A DNA stretch of 64,000 nucleotides, from NCBI RefSeq assembly GCF_918797505.1, contig NC_092795.1:21687131-21751130 (forward strand). Direction: 5' to 3'. The stretch is from Bemisia tabaci (lineage: Eukaryota > Arthropoda > Insecta > Hemiptera > Aleyrodidae). The translations under genes and the position numbers were made by a program. This document shows positions 20,660 through 30,539 of this stretch, piece after piece (within the stretch, counting starts at the first letter, position 1; each line of letters begins with the position of its first letter). The notes under the pieces were generated by a model that had not been told where the DNA came from, did not search any database, and was given only the letters and a program-made list of their open reading frames with translations.

Positions 20660-20855
20660 ATTGGATCTAGAGTACAGACTCTTAAAAACATCGACAAGAA
20701 AAAACACTCTTGATTCAATCGGATTTTTGCTTAAATCAAGGATTTGAGCGGATTTCCTTTTGATTTAAGCTTAAAACTGATTGAATCAAGAGTATTTTTT
20801 CTTGTCAATGTTTTCAAGAGTCTGGACTCTAGATCCAATTTGGTTTTTTTTCCAG
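20614..20855. mobile_element. TIR element with an expanded poly-A in one end
   Basis: The ends CTGGGAAAAAA and TTTTTTTTCCAG are inverted. The left end has expanded into 40 A residues (20619-20658). Inside, ATTGGATCTAGAG pairs with CTCTAGATCCAAT, and ACTCTTGATTCAATC with GATTGAATCAAGAGT, around a loop near 20740-20757. No TSD could be fixed. Confidence 0.65.
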
Positions 20856-21195
20856 AGCAGTATTTTACACACAGTTTTAAACTCACAGATTTTTGTTTGT
20901 TTTTTTTTTTTAGCTTCTGATTAGGGAACAAAATTCCTGGGAAAAGTCAAAACTGGGAAACGAGGATCCTCGGAATCGTTCATTGAAATATTATCGGTCA
21001 TGCACAGGGTTCGATGTTGCCACATTTCCGAAAACTACTGGAGAGTATAGACTGTTTCTCTTTTTCGAAGAGTGAATTATTCTTTTGTAAAAACTTAGAG
21101 CCATTAATCAGACTCTTTCCAGAATTCGACCCCTCTACGGTGTTAGAAAAAATTTTTAGCTCTTGAGATAGAAAAAAAAATTAGGTTACCTTAAT

Positions 21196-21431
21196 TGGGA
21201 GCTTGGAGGACAAGGCGCGTATGTTCAGTTTTTGAAAAGATTGAGGCATTAATGATTTCAAGTAAAACTGGTCTCAATGCACATTCATCTCTCGCAAATT
21301 CCAGTTTTTAAGCATCGAAAAGTCGGTTTGAACTTTTTTTCCGCCATAAGGATCCATGCAAATTTGAAACTTCAAACACGTATTTCTCTAAAGAGCAAAA
21401 ACTACATTTATGCGCCTTGTTCTCCAAGTCC
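21196..21431. mobile_element. TIR element, family D, copy 1
   Basis: Left GCTTGGAGGACAAGGCGCGT and right ATGCGCCTTGTTCTCCAAG are inverted. The interior has blocks (AAGCATCGAAAAGTCGGTTT, AAGGATCCATGCAAATT) that recur in order at 34975-35230. About 236 bp, no coding capacity. Confidence 0.7.
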
Positions 21432-21438
21432 CTATTCT

Positions 21439-21586
21439 ACATATTTATTTTTTATTTTTTTTATTTTTTTTTAATTTTTTTTTTATTTTTTTTTTATTTT
21501 TTTATTTTTTATTTTTTATTTTTATTTATTTTTATTTTTATTTTATTTATTTTTATTTATTTTTTATTTTTTTTTATTTTTTTTTA
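21439..21586. repeat. T-rich (T)nA low-complexity tract
   Basis: This is a run of T interrupted by single A residues, in patterns such as TTTATTTT. The Phe/Tyr/Ile-only reading across it (21410-21739) is a translation artefact. Confidence 0.85.
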
Positions 21587-21799
21587 AGTTCCCGTAAGCA
21601 GACGTTATTCATTTTGCCTCTAGATTATAACTTTCTTTTATGCTGCGCGCGTACAATAAGAGACAATACACGGCGGTATATGCGGTATCGACGGTGGAAT
21701 TACAAGACCGTACTTTACCAGTCATACTTTATTTTTTAAAGGGAAAAATACTCAACCTCGATTCTTGAAAACTGTCGTATTTTTTCATCCCTGCGCTAA

Positions 21800-21926
21800 A
21801 AAAAAATTGTGAAAATTTCAAGAAATGGTATAGATTTGTTCTCCTTCAAAAATATATAATGGGAGCGGTGATTTTTAAACACCGCAAGCGAGGTACGTGG
21901 TCTGCTAGTTTCACCATCGATATATT
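21800..21926. repeat. Family A fragment
   Basis: The order is TTTGTTCTCCTTCAAAAATA, GGGAGCGGTGATTTTTAAAC, ACCGCAAGCGAGGTACG, then the terminal TAGTTTCACCATCGA. These match the right half of the copy at 4011-4262. Confidence 0.6.
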
Positions 21927-21929
21927 CTA

Positions 21930-24900
21930 TATTCTAGAGTGTTTAGTAAAAACTTTGGTGGTGTAACCAGAAAGTAATAATGGGGAAAACTAAGGATTCA
22001 AGACATCTACAAAGTCCCGGTTCAATGTTTTGTTTTTCACTTGATCTTGTCTACTGTCCGTCTATTCTGGGACTACACTTGCAACTTTGATGTCTCTGTT
22101 ATCCCCCCTCCTCTTTTCTCCGTTCGTCCGATTTTAAAGAGATTCTCTTCGGACAATTAGTCGCATACACGAAATTTGAGAATATTTGCGGTTAATTAGG
22201 AATTTTATTGACTTTAACACTTCCACTCTCATTTCAAGGCGATTTCAGTTGAGTAATCAGTTTCATTAATAGATAATGTTCTCAGTACCGCGGCATTGGA
22301 TGCCCTCTTTCCCTTCAACTGTATCCCTTTTAGGGGCTTTTCAAAAATTGCGTAATGCATTTTTTTCGATTTTCTGTGACACAGGCAGATGACGATACCA
22401 TCGTAGTCATGGTGACATCATCTCTCTTGTATTTACGCAGAATATTCTCTCTAAAAAGGGAAAAATCTCACTAAGAGAACAGTTTCCCTATCAGAGTTAC
22501 GCTGTTTGGCGCAATACTTTGCACAGCTTTTGAATGAATCTCTGCAGGTTTGCAACACAGTTTATTCATGGTTTCTCATTTTGATTGATAGCCGAAGCAC
22601 TTAGGACTTTGCATGAAAGCTAACAGAATTTGATACTCTTGTGCGTGTTGTGACATCATATTGGACAGACATGCACAAATTCCACAACAAGTTATGATGA
22701 ATGGAAAAGTGTCTCGACAGTTTTGCTATTTAAACGGAAATGACTCATTTTTTGCTTTTCCGTGAGGCCTCTTACAATCGAGGAATCTTATGAAAAACAG
22801 ACCACTCTACCATGCACTGATATATTTCATGTCATTTCGGACCACTCGTTTTTCAGGAGTTATATTGCCTACGCAGGAATATTATGTTCATTTACAAAAT
22901 AGATTCAACCATTCTCAGAATTGCATGAGATGGATGCTATTTTTGCATAAAACTCCACAGTTTCCAGTTTTGTTATTTTTTTTCTTTTTCCGTTTTTGAA
23001 AGTGATTAGATTTTTTCAAAGCTTTAATTTGGTTTCTTCATTATTATTTTACTTCATTTTTTAAAAATGTATAATTGCATTAAAAGAAACAAGAGCGCCA
23101 GAGCGGCAAAACCAAGATTTTGCTCGATAATATATTTTCCAAAAGACTTGATGTCAACAGTATCATTGAAATTTACCGTTTTTAGAAGTACACACTCTTT
23201 GTCCTGGGTTGTGGTTCTTTCGGGAACAGATGCTAGAACACCGTTGAAAATGACTGTAACAGACTGTAAAAAAAGGTTAAACAGATTTTAGAAACCAGTT
23301 GACAAAAAAAGTTTTCATGCTTCTGTCTGAATTGCGGAATACAAAGAGCTAAACATCATGAACAAATTTTAACATTATATTCCAGAAACCAATATTTCTA
23401 GCATATTTTAAGGCTTTCCGTTTAGTCCGTTTAGTTTGATGGATAAACCGCAGTGGGCGATTTCCGTTCCACAGCAAAGAGGGAACATTATTTTACATTA
23501 TTATAAAATTATAATGCGTCAGTTGTAAGTTTTGGCAACTTAGGGTCTAGTTGAGCGCTTGAAACTTCTTGCCCAATATTTTCATCGTTTTCAAGTTGTT
23601 TTTGGCTGTTCTTTTGCCCATTCTGTTGACATAAACATGAGTGTTACCATAGCTTTTTCAAAATAGACAGCTTCAGACGAAGCCGTCGAAAAGAAAGTAG
23701 ACATATAGGAATCAGCCATAAGTATCCTTATAGATATGCCCATTGGAACATTGTCGGTGCGTTGTTAAAGACGTAATCGGACGCACTGATAGAGAAACAG
23801 CGGTTGACATATCAATGAGAAAATGATATTGCATCCGTATAATGATATAAAAGAAATAAATTGAAATAATGTAATCGATGCAGCAATTCTTCAGAGGGTT
23901 CTAATAATAGCCTCCCCGATGGCTGTCCATAGCTCCACATCAGCGGACGCAAAAGTTACAACCAATTCCCAAAAGATGTCCACGTAATTGCTTCTGATGA
24001 TCCCTGATAGACTTGATAGTCATTGCAACTAAATTTCTCCAAACTAAAATAACTATAAGTAACTGAATGCATGTACAATGTCACAACCATGGATCCGATC
24101 ATTGAAAAAATAATTCTTAAAAAAGGTTAATACATTTCTGCCACAATTTTTTCGGATAGTAAATTTTAAGGCGAGTAATTTTTGAAAACTTTAGTACTCA
24201 CCACCTATGGACGGATGCTGCTACCGTGGTCACACAACGGATCGCACTGCAATGGGAAGCCAGCGGCTCAATCAAAGGCTGTTGCCCACCATAAATAACC
24301 TGTCAATCGCTGGGCCCGATTAGATCGCACCAGGTGCCAACGAACGCCGCTCAGGGCTGCACACCTTATATAATACTCCAGGAATCAGCGAAAATCCAGT
24401 CGAATTGCCAAAACGCGGCTAATATTATCGCAATAACATTGACAGGTCGCGCGACAGAGGTGCGAACCCGCGACGGGCTCAAATATAGAAATCGAAATGC
24501 AAAAATAAGCCCGGCTGATTGAGACGGGACCGCACGGGGTTGCCAATTCTCTTGGGATAATACTCGACTTCCGTAGAGGGACTTCAAGCATTTTCCTAAA
24601 TAGGCAACGATAGGTTTGTTTGTGCTCTGTCATCGCTGACTTAAGGGTACTCTTTGAATATTTTGAGTTCGAAGTGATGAGTTCCCTTGATCTTATGGGG
24701 AGTCTCAGTTAGAGTATTTTTTTATAGGGAGATTATGGCCACTTCGTCTCGTGGAGATCCCTAGGACTCCAAAAAAATTGTAGAAATCAAGGTGAAAATA
24801 GGTGGAATCGGGTGAGAAGGGGCTGTTGCCAACCTTTGACGTTTATCACAGCTGCATCTGTTACCACCTTTGTTATATTATAGAGGTCAAAGTTGATTTT

Positions 24901-25420
24901 TTTTTTCGAGCACAGGGTGGTCCGGACCCACCATACCAGGCTTTTTTCTCGGTTATTCTAGGTGGAGGAAGTTGAGGATCGGAGGAATAGATTGAGAATC
25001 GATCCTCACTTCAAGAGTTGGAGTCAAAATTTTTTAAAGTATTTTATTGGAGTCAGGAAGCGCGAAAAATTTTAACCTGAATCGAGACCAAGAAAGCCAA
25101 AATCGGCCCATCTACGACCGAGCTACTGACCCCTAAATTTGAGAGGGGGACAAAGCCCCCCTTCAAAAAACCCCTAACCAAATTGACGTAGAGGCTCGGA
25201 AAAAGACGTGTCCGAGGGTTCCGTCACCCCCAGAGGCTTTTCTGATGGGGGTAACGGGGGAACCCTGAACTCGTAAATTTAACCAAGGGTCCCGCCGCAC
25301 TCCATCATGTTTTACATTTAGGTCCTTTTTCCGATGGCCTGTTTGAAAAATCCGAGTTCTGTTAATATCTGCCATTTTTTTAGAAGCATAACTATGCTCC
25401 CGGCTGATTGTGGCTCAAGA
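21930..25420. other. No gene seen
   Basis: Frames here are short and unrecognised. 24215-24550 is less AT-rich and holds GGTGCGAACCCGCG, which looks like a tRNA T-arm or B-box core; no partner A box or cloverleaf was found. 25140-25280 has several G and C runs. Nothing else could be supported. Confidence 0.4.
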
Positions 25421-25428
25421 CATAAGAG

Positions 25429-25660
25429 TAAAATACAAAATACAAAGGCAGGACGTTTCCGTACCTAACGGCGCCATTATCAACTGCTAAAATAGAATTA
25501 AAAATAAAAAAGAAATTAAAATAAAACCAGCAAACGGTTGATTTCAATGCCAATTTCACCATGTAACACCGTTTGCTGGTTTTTATTTTTAATTCTATTT
25601 AGCAGTTGATAATGGTTCCGTAAGGTACCGTAACGTCCTGCCTTAGTATTTTGTATTTTA
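25429..25660. mobile_element. 232-bp TIR element with TA flanks
   Basis: Left AAATACAAAATACAAAGGCA and right TGCCTTAGTATTTTGTATTT are inverted, bounded by TA on both sides. Pairing continues through ATTATCAACTGCTAAAATAG / CTATTTAGCAGTTGATAAT and ACCAGCAAACGGT / ACCGTTTGCTGGT, so nearly the whole element can fold on itself. A TA duplication suggests Tc1/mariner-type mobilisation. Confidence 0.75.
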
Positions 25661-25889
25661 GCCTTGCTTCCACATTTTCCTGTGTTTTCGATTGTCGTTT
25701 CCGTTTTGGGCTGCTTTTACATTCTTTTTGTTTTCTACCGATATAAGAGTAGTTGTACCAGTCAGAGATACCGTTGAGTCTGCCGAAAGTGTGGTTGGAT
25801 CAACCATTCTAGTCTAGTGCAACGACTCTTACATCTCCCGCCAAAATCAGCCGGGAGTATAGTTGGGATGGTGATACTTTTTTCCCAGT

Positions 25890-26240
25890 GCGTGTTAGAA
25901 TCGGAGACCTACGAAAGCTCTTCACTTGGGCCCGCGGCGCGAACTTTTCGGTCCGGGGGAAGCGCGCGCAAGGTTCGGAGACGGGATGTACCCTGTCTGC
26001 GGTATTTTTAGCGGGGATCCGTGTCTTTTGGCTCGAACTTGGAGCGCGGCTCCAGAGAGAATTCCGTCGAAAGTGCGATTCCCACCGGCGAAAGCCCCAA
26101 GCTCGTCTGGAGCGGCTATTCTCGGACCATTGTCAAGGGCACTCACACCCGGGTCCAGGCAGCTTTCGCTCTCTGCTCGCCAATGCACGTAGGTGAAGAC
26201 ACCCTGACACTCGCAGAGGTGTTCGAGCTGGAATAGATCA
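25890..26240. other. GC-rich block, unrecognised
   Basis: GC content rises sharply and three plus frames (25888-26196, 25926-26192, 26021-26236) and one minus frame (25922-26293) are open together, the behaviour of GC-rich DNA rather than proof of coding. No domain was recognised. It ends just before the 56-bp tandem repeat. Confidence 0.25.
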
Positions 26241-26302
26241 ACGTAGAGAACTTCAATACGGAAAGCAGGGTCGGTAATCTCCAGTGATCCCATTCCGTTT
26301 CC

Positions 26303-26490
26303 GTCAAAAGTTCCAGGATTCGGAGCTTTTTTGTTCCAGTTTCTCCCACTCCATGACAGTCAAAAGTTCCGGGATTCGGAGCTTTTTTGTTTCAATTTCT
26401 CCCACTCCATGATAGTCAAAAGTTCCGGGATTCGGAGCTTTTTTGTTTCAACTTCTCCCACTCCATGACTGTCAAAAGTTCCGGGACCCC
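26303..26490. repeat. 56-bp tandem repeat, about 3.3 units
   Basis: GTCAAAAGTTCC starts at 26303, 26359, 26415 and 26471, exactly 56 bases apart. Units include GGATTCGGAGCTTTTTTGTT and TTTCTCCCACTCCATGA and differ at only a few positions. More diverged pieces (TTCCGAAAAATGC, AAAAGTTCCAGAATTTGG) continue to about 26630. Confidence 0.85.
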
Positions 26491-26730
26491 TTTCAGATTT
26501 TTTCAATAATTCCGAGAAAGTTCCGAAAAATGCAAAAGATTCGGAACACATCGGGAATTAGAAAAGTTATCTGGGAAGAATTTTGGAAAATCTCAAAAGT
26601 TCCAGAATTTGGAACTAGTTCCGGGAAATGGAAGCACTGGTAATCTCTATTATAGCAGAAGGGACGGTTACGCAGGTGGACGAGGTGATAACATACTGGA
26701 TCAGTTGTGAATTTCTGCTACTAGAGTGAA

Positions 26731-27172
26731 ATGGGTGAGTTGCGCTGGTCACAGAATCGCATTTTGATGCTTGATTCTTGTAGATCGGCTCAAAATAATA
26801 AGATCTCTCCGAACAGCAACTCTCTGCGTTCAATACCAACAGAGATATACCACGCTTTGAAAAATTCGATTGATGCCGTCATGCACCGCAGTATAGTGAT
26901 ACCATTGGTTTCTTCCACCTTGCTTTCATCGGTCAGGGACTCAGGGAGACCCCTATTCGCACCGGTTACTCAACGTGAAACTCAGATGAGAGCAAAATGG
27001 AGGAAACCGAGGGTGTCACTACCGCGAATGGATAAACCGAATTTTCCAAAGCGCGATATCGCGGCTAATATATTGATCGTAGAAAGTTGTTTTTTGGGCA
27101 GATCTTATTATTTTTAGCTCTAGAGGAATCAAGCATAATAATAGGATTCTGTGACCAGCGCAACTCACCCAT
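26731..27172. mobile_element. 442-bp element with TIRs of about 90 bp
   Basis: Left ATGGGTGAGTTGCGCTGGTC and right GACCAGCGCAACTCACCCAT are exact inverses, and pairing continues inward with mismatches (AAAATAATAAGATCT / AGATCTTATTATTTTT). The unpaired centre is about 260 bp. A plus frame of 128 codons (26731-27117) starts at the first base of the left TIR and runs most of the way across. Its middle is Arg/Lys/Pro-rich and unrecognised, and its ends are TIR translation. No TSD was fixed. Confidence 0.65.
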
Positions 27173-27265
27173 CGTCTCGGGTGGGATATCTTCTTTCTAC
27201 TGATTCCAAAAATTCGAAGTGACAGAAATCTGGTGACCAAAAAAAAAAGGTGTAGCTGTGCTTGA

Positions 27266-27304
27266 TTTTAATTAAATTTTATTTAGAATAAAATTAAATT
27301 AAAA
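27266..27304. repeat. AT hairpin
   Basis: TTTTAATTAAATTTTATT pairs with AATAAAATTAAATTAAAA (one mismatch) around a three-base loop. Confidence 0.5.
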
Positions 27305-27699
27305 TTTATCTCTCCCCCTTCAGTTTCATATGGGTACGCATTAGAGTTCAAAAAATTTAATTTTGACTCTAATTTTAATTTTTGGAATTTCTTGGTTTTG
27401 TTTTCCCCACGAAATGGTTTGGGCCCAGCACCATTTCTCCACCTTGTTAAAAATTATCTTGAAATTTAGATAAGTGTTCAGAAGATCATCATTAAAAAAA
27501 GGTTTTCAGGCAAGAAATGAATTTCAAATTTCTTTATTGGCGTATCGAGGATGTGGTAATCGGAATTGGCATTTTGATGGTAACGATTCATGAGCTGATA
27601 GAAATTAGAGATCTGCTGTAGTAAACCTGACGTGCTTTGCGACTCATTCATTGATCCTTCATTTAAACCTATGGAAAAGGATCAACAAATTGAGAGTTC

Positions 27700-27760
27700 G
27701 CAACGAACACCTCAATAATCGATTCTTTACCGTAGCATCTAGGAAGAATGTCGATATATC
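27700..27760 (+). repeat. Family E block, copy 1
   Basis: GTTCGCAACGAACACCTCAA followed by TAATCGATTCTTTACCGTAG recurs at 30180-30225 in the same orientation, and in part at 31728-31752 inverted. It lies in otherwise gene-free DNA; a plus frame 27651-28043 crosses it without a recognised domain. Confidence 0.5.
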
Positions 27761-28227
27761 AATGTTCATCACTGGCGCGACGGGACGCGACGCGACGTGC
27801 TGCTGCTCAACAGTATCCGGATCCGATTTGACGATATATACATCGAAAACTCGCATACCTGGCTCCCATCGACAAAAAGTGGCTCACAATCGGCGTCCAG
27901 GGCAACTCGAGATCTCGGGCGGGTTCGCGATTACGATAGGGTCCAATCAGCAGCGGCATTGTGAATCGCTTTACCTGTTACTCATTGCTGCTCCCCTAAT
28001 ACTCGCGCCAATGTGCCGAAACAGTTATAACCGTTATCGATAACTGTTATTTCTGATGCCGCAAGCACACGCTGAATTTAGCAGCTGAATGTGGAAGTAG
28101 CAACAGTCATCCCCCAACGGCTGAAATTTCGCAAATTCGAGTTATTTTCATCCAGATATGTATCAAATCTACTCGAATAGTTCAGACAAATCCAACATTA
28201 GTCCGATGGTTGCTGAGAATCGTTGCT

Positions 28228-28254
28228 GAATTTTGCGCGTCACGCGCAAAATTC
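28228..28254. repeat. Perfect 12-bp hairpin, 3-nt loop
   Basis: GAATTTTGCGCG and CGCGCAAAATTC flank TCA. No T run follows and no gene ends here, so no function is assigned. Confidence 0.5.
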
Positions 28255-28344
28255 GCTCCTTCGATAGCAATGTAACAAGCCACTTCTCATGTTTTATTTT
28301 ATTTCATTGTTTTTTCAAAAATTAACGCACAGTTTCTCTAAAGA

Positions 28345-28680
28345 GTTTCCGGGGATTTTTCTGAATGATCTCAAATAAAGTCATCGAAAATTTCGGCGCT
28401 ATATTTTCGTTCATACTTTTTTCTTTTAATTAAAATCAAATTTATTTTACGTGGTTCGAGTTTCTACATCGTTGCAATTACGATACATATTTTCCCTTTA
28501 GTCAATCGTAAAAACCGGGTAAAGAATCAAAAGGTCTCAATGATTTCAAACAAAATCAAAGAAAATTTCGACTCTATATTTCCGTTCATTCTATTATTCC
28601 CTTTATTATTTTCATCAACAAACAAACAAATATGAAACATGGTCCGAATTTCTGAATCCTTGGAATTAAGATGAGAAACG
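28345..28680. repeat. Diverged tandem duplication, two units of about 172 bp
   Basis: GAAAATTTCGGCGCTATATT (near 28388) is matched by GAAAATTTCGACTCTATATT (near 28560). Downstream, GTGGTTCGAGTTTCT is matched by ATGGTCCGAATTTCT, and upstream a CAAATAAAGTCATC block by CAAACAAAATCAAAG. Order and spacing are kept. Confidence 0.55.
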
Positions 28681-28869
28681 GACTGGCTCCTCGAAGCAGC
28701 CGGGGAAAATTGTATTTACACCGAAAGACATACGTGATTGCAAAATCTCTACAATTCTGTAATCCTAAAATTGCAAGTTCGCGGTGTGTATTGTCCGGAA
28801 ATTGTGTGCACCGGGGTAGGTTCAAGCAACACCAAGAAAATACGACTTGAGCGCGCACCGTGGTACACA

Positions 28870-28976
28870 CGCAGTGCATGAAGTATACTGCAGACTTGTA
28901 AGGCGCTATACTACGCGTTGCGCGCACCGTGCTGTACGCGTAATGCATGAAGTATCCTGAGGTCTTGTCAGGCGCT
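28870..28976 (-). repeat. Family C units, two tandem copies, inverted orientation
   Basis: GCATGAAGTATACTGCAGAC followed by TTGTAAGGCGC (28870-28908), and GCATGAAGTATCCTGAGGTC followed by TTGTCAGGCGC (28938-28976), are reverse-complement forms of the family C unit, 68-69 bases apart. The DNA around them is GC-rich (CGCGCACCGTG repeats). The hAT sequence that surrounds family C elsewhere is not seen here. Confidence 0.65.
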
Positions 28977-29986
28977 ACTATGCGTGTCGCGCCGCGCCGT
29001 GCGCGTCAGCCCCGTGCCAGCCGGCACTCGGGCACTGTGTGCCGTGTTTGATGTGATTAATCAAACTTGCGGCGTTAGCGGTTTTCAACTTACGATTTTG
29101 GATTTGTAAAATTTGTCGGAATTATTGTCATATCAAATTATAAAACATTTCAACCAAACCCCATTTACGTTGAAAAACAAAATGTATTTCCATTTGCGAC
29201 GTTGCAGATGCATTGATCTTCCTTATTTTGTTAAGGAGAAGTACATACTTTTTCTGAATAAATTAGAATTTTGTTTCATCTTAAACAGCATATCTTGTAC
29301 AAATTTCACAAGGTTTTTAGGTTTTTCTTTTTTGAAAAAAATAAAGAGACATAAAGTAACATCGGAAACCTTGAAACTAATACCCAGTCGAGATAATTGT
29401 TTTTCTAGAACTTTCACTGTCATCATTCTCTCGCCTCAAAGAGTGCTGATTTTTCCCGATACTGCCCAAGAACGTTTGAGATAATGAACTCAAATTTTAA
29501 ATCAACAGGCTGACTCCTGAATGCTGTGAACTAAAACAACAAATCAAACTGGTGTCACAACAATAATTACGTGGCCATATTTTAGCACCTCACGAGATGT
29601 GATGTCAGCGAGGCACCTAGTCCAAGTCGCCTCTCTCTGCCTCATATGGGCCGGTGGCCAAATTGTTGACATAGCACTTGCTAGACGTAGCTCTTCTTAT
29701 GTTGTTGTGGTACAATGTTCTCTTCAGAAATTTATAGGATTCCCGTGCCATTTTAGTGCGCAGAATAATGCCCAATCTTCCTCAGGGGTTTTCTACACAA
29801 CTTTTTCCTAAACTTCGGGGCAGTTATCCTCAAAAAATGCCATGAGATATCATCACCTGTTGCCCGTATTGATAAGCATATACATTAGAATAAATTAAAA
29901 TAACATAGCTACAGCTCGAGTCACAGGGCGCATCGAACAGAGGCGTGGCGTGCTTTCGATGTATAGCTTGATCTGACATTTATACA

Positions 29987-30142
29987 TATCGACGGTGTAA
30001 GTCGGCAATCACATAATTCCATTCTCTGGGCGAAGAAAATTCTGCAAAAACTTCAAGGAATGATGTCAATTTGTTCTCCTTTAATAGAGATTTTCAGACA
30101 CCGCAAACGTGTCATGTGATTGCCGACTTACACCGTCGATAT
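29987..30142. mobile_element. 156-bp TIR element related to family A
   Basis: Left TATCGACGGTGTAAGTCGGC plus AATCACAT is matched inverted by ATGTGATT plus GCCGACTTACACCGTCGATA, a perfect TIR of about 28 bp. The interior contains TTTGTTCTCCTTTAATAGAG and GATTTTCAGACACCGCAAAC, the family A core. Confidence 0.75.
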
Positions 30143-30179
30143 AGAAAAGGATATCGACAAACGGGGTGGGATGCACGGC

Positions 30180-30225
30180 GTGTTCGCAACGAACACCTTT
30201 ATAATCGATTCATTACCGCAGCTTC
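30180..30225 (+). repeat. Family E block, copy 2
   Basis: GTTCGCAACGAACACCTTTA and TAATCGATTCATTACCGCAG match the block at 27700-27760. It begins about 40 bases after the TIR element at 29987-30142. Confidence 0.5.
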
Positions 30226-30539
30226 AAATGGGGAAAGATCGATAATCGATCATTCACGCCTCGTCAAATATTTAATTTGCGCCCTGCATTTAGAACCGTA
30301 ATTATTCATCATCGATACCTAAAGATCTCAAACTTACCACAGAGTAGTTTGATTTCAGCTATTTTGAGGAAATGTATCTTACATTTTAAAGCATTACTTA
30401 ATCGATCGAAAATGGAATTTCTACACCCAGATCTAACTCAAACGGGTAACGTTTACCGAAAGGAGAAATCAAACTTAAAACTTCATCAAAAAAATTTCAA
30501 GAAATATGTGATGTCAAAATTTTCAAAGCGAGTCTAAAC

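Noticed and set aside
20231..20707. 158-residue minus-strand frame with a Phe run
   Set aside because: It is produced by a pyrimidine-rich tract and a 40-A run; composition is entirely low-complexity.
21410..21739. 109-residue Phe/Tyr/Ile frame
   Set aside because: It is a translation of the (T)nA tract at 21439-21586.
24460..24480. GGTGCGAACCCGCG as a tRNA or tRNA-derived SINE signal
   Set aside because: No A box at the right distance and no cloverleaf could be formed.
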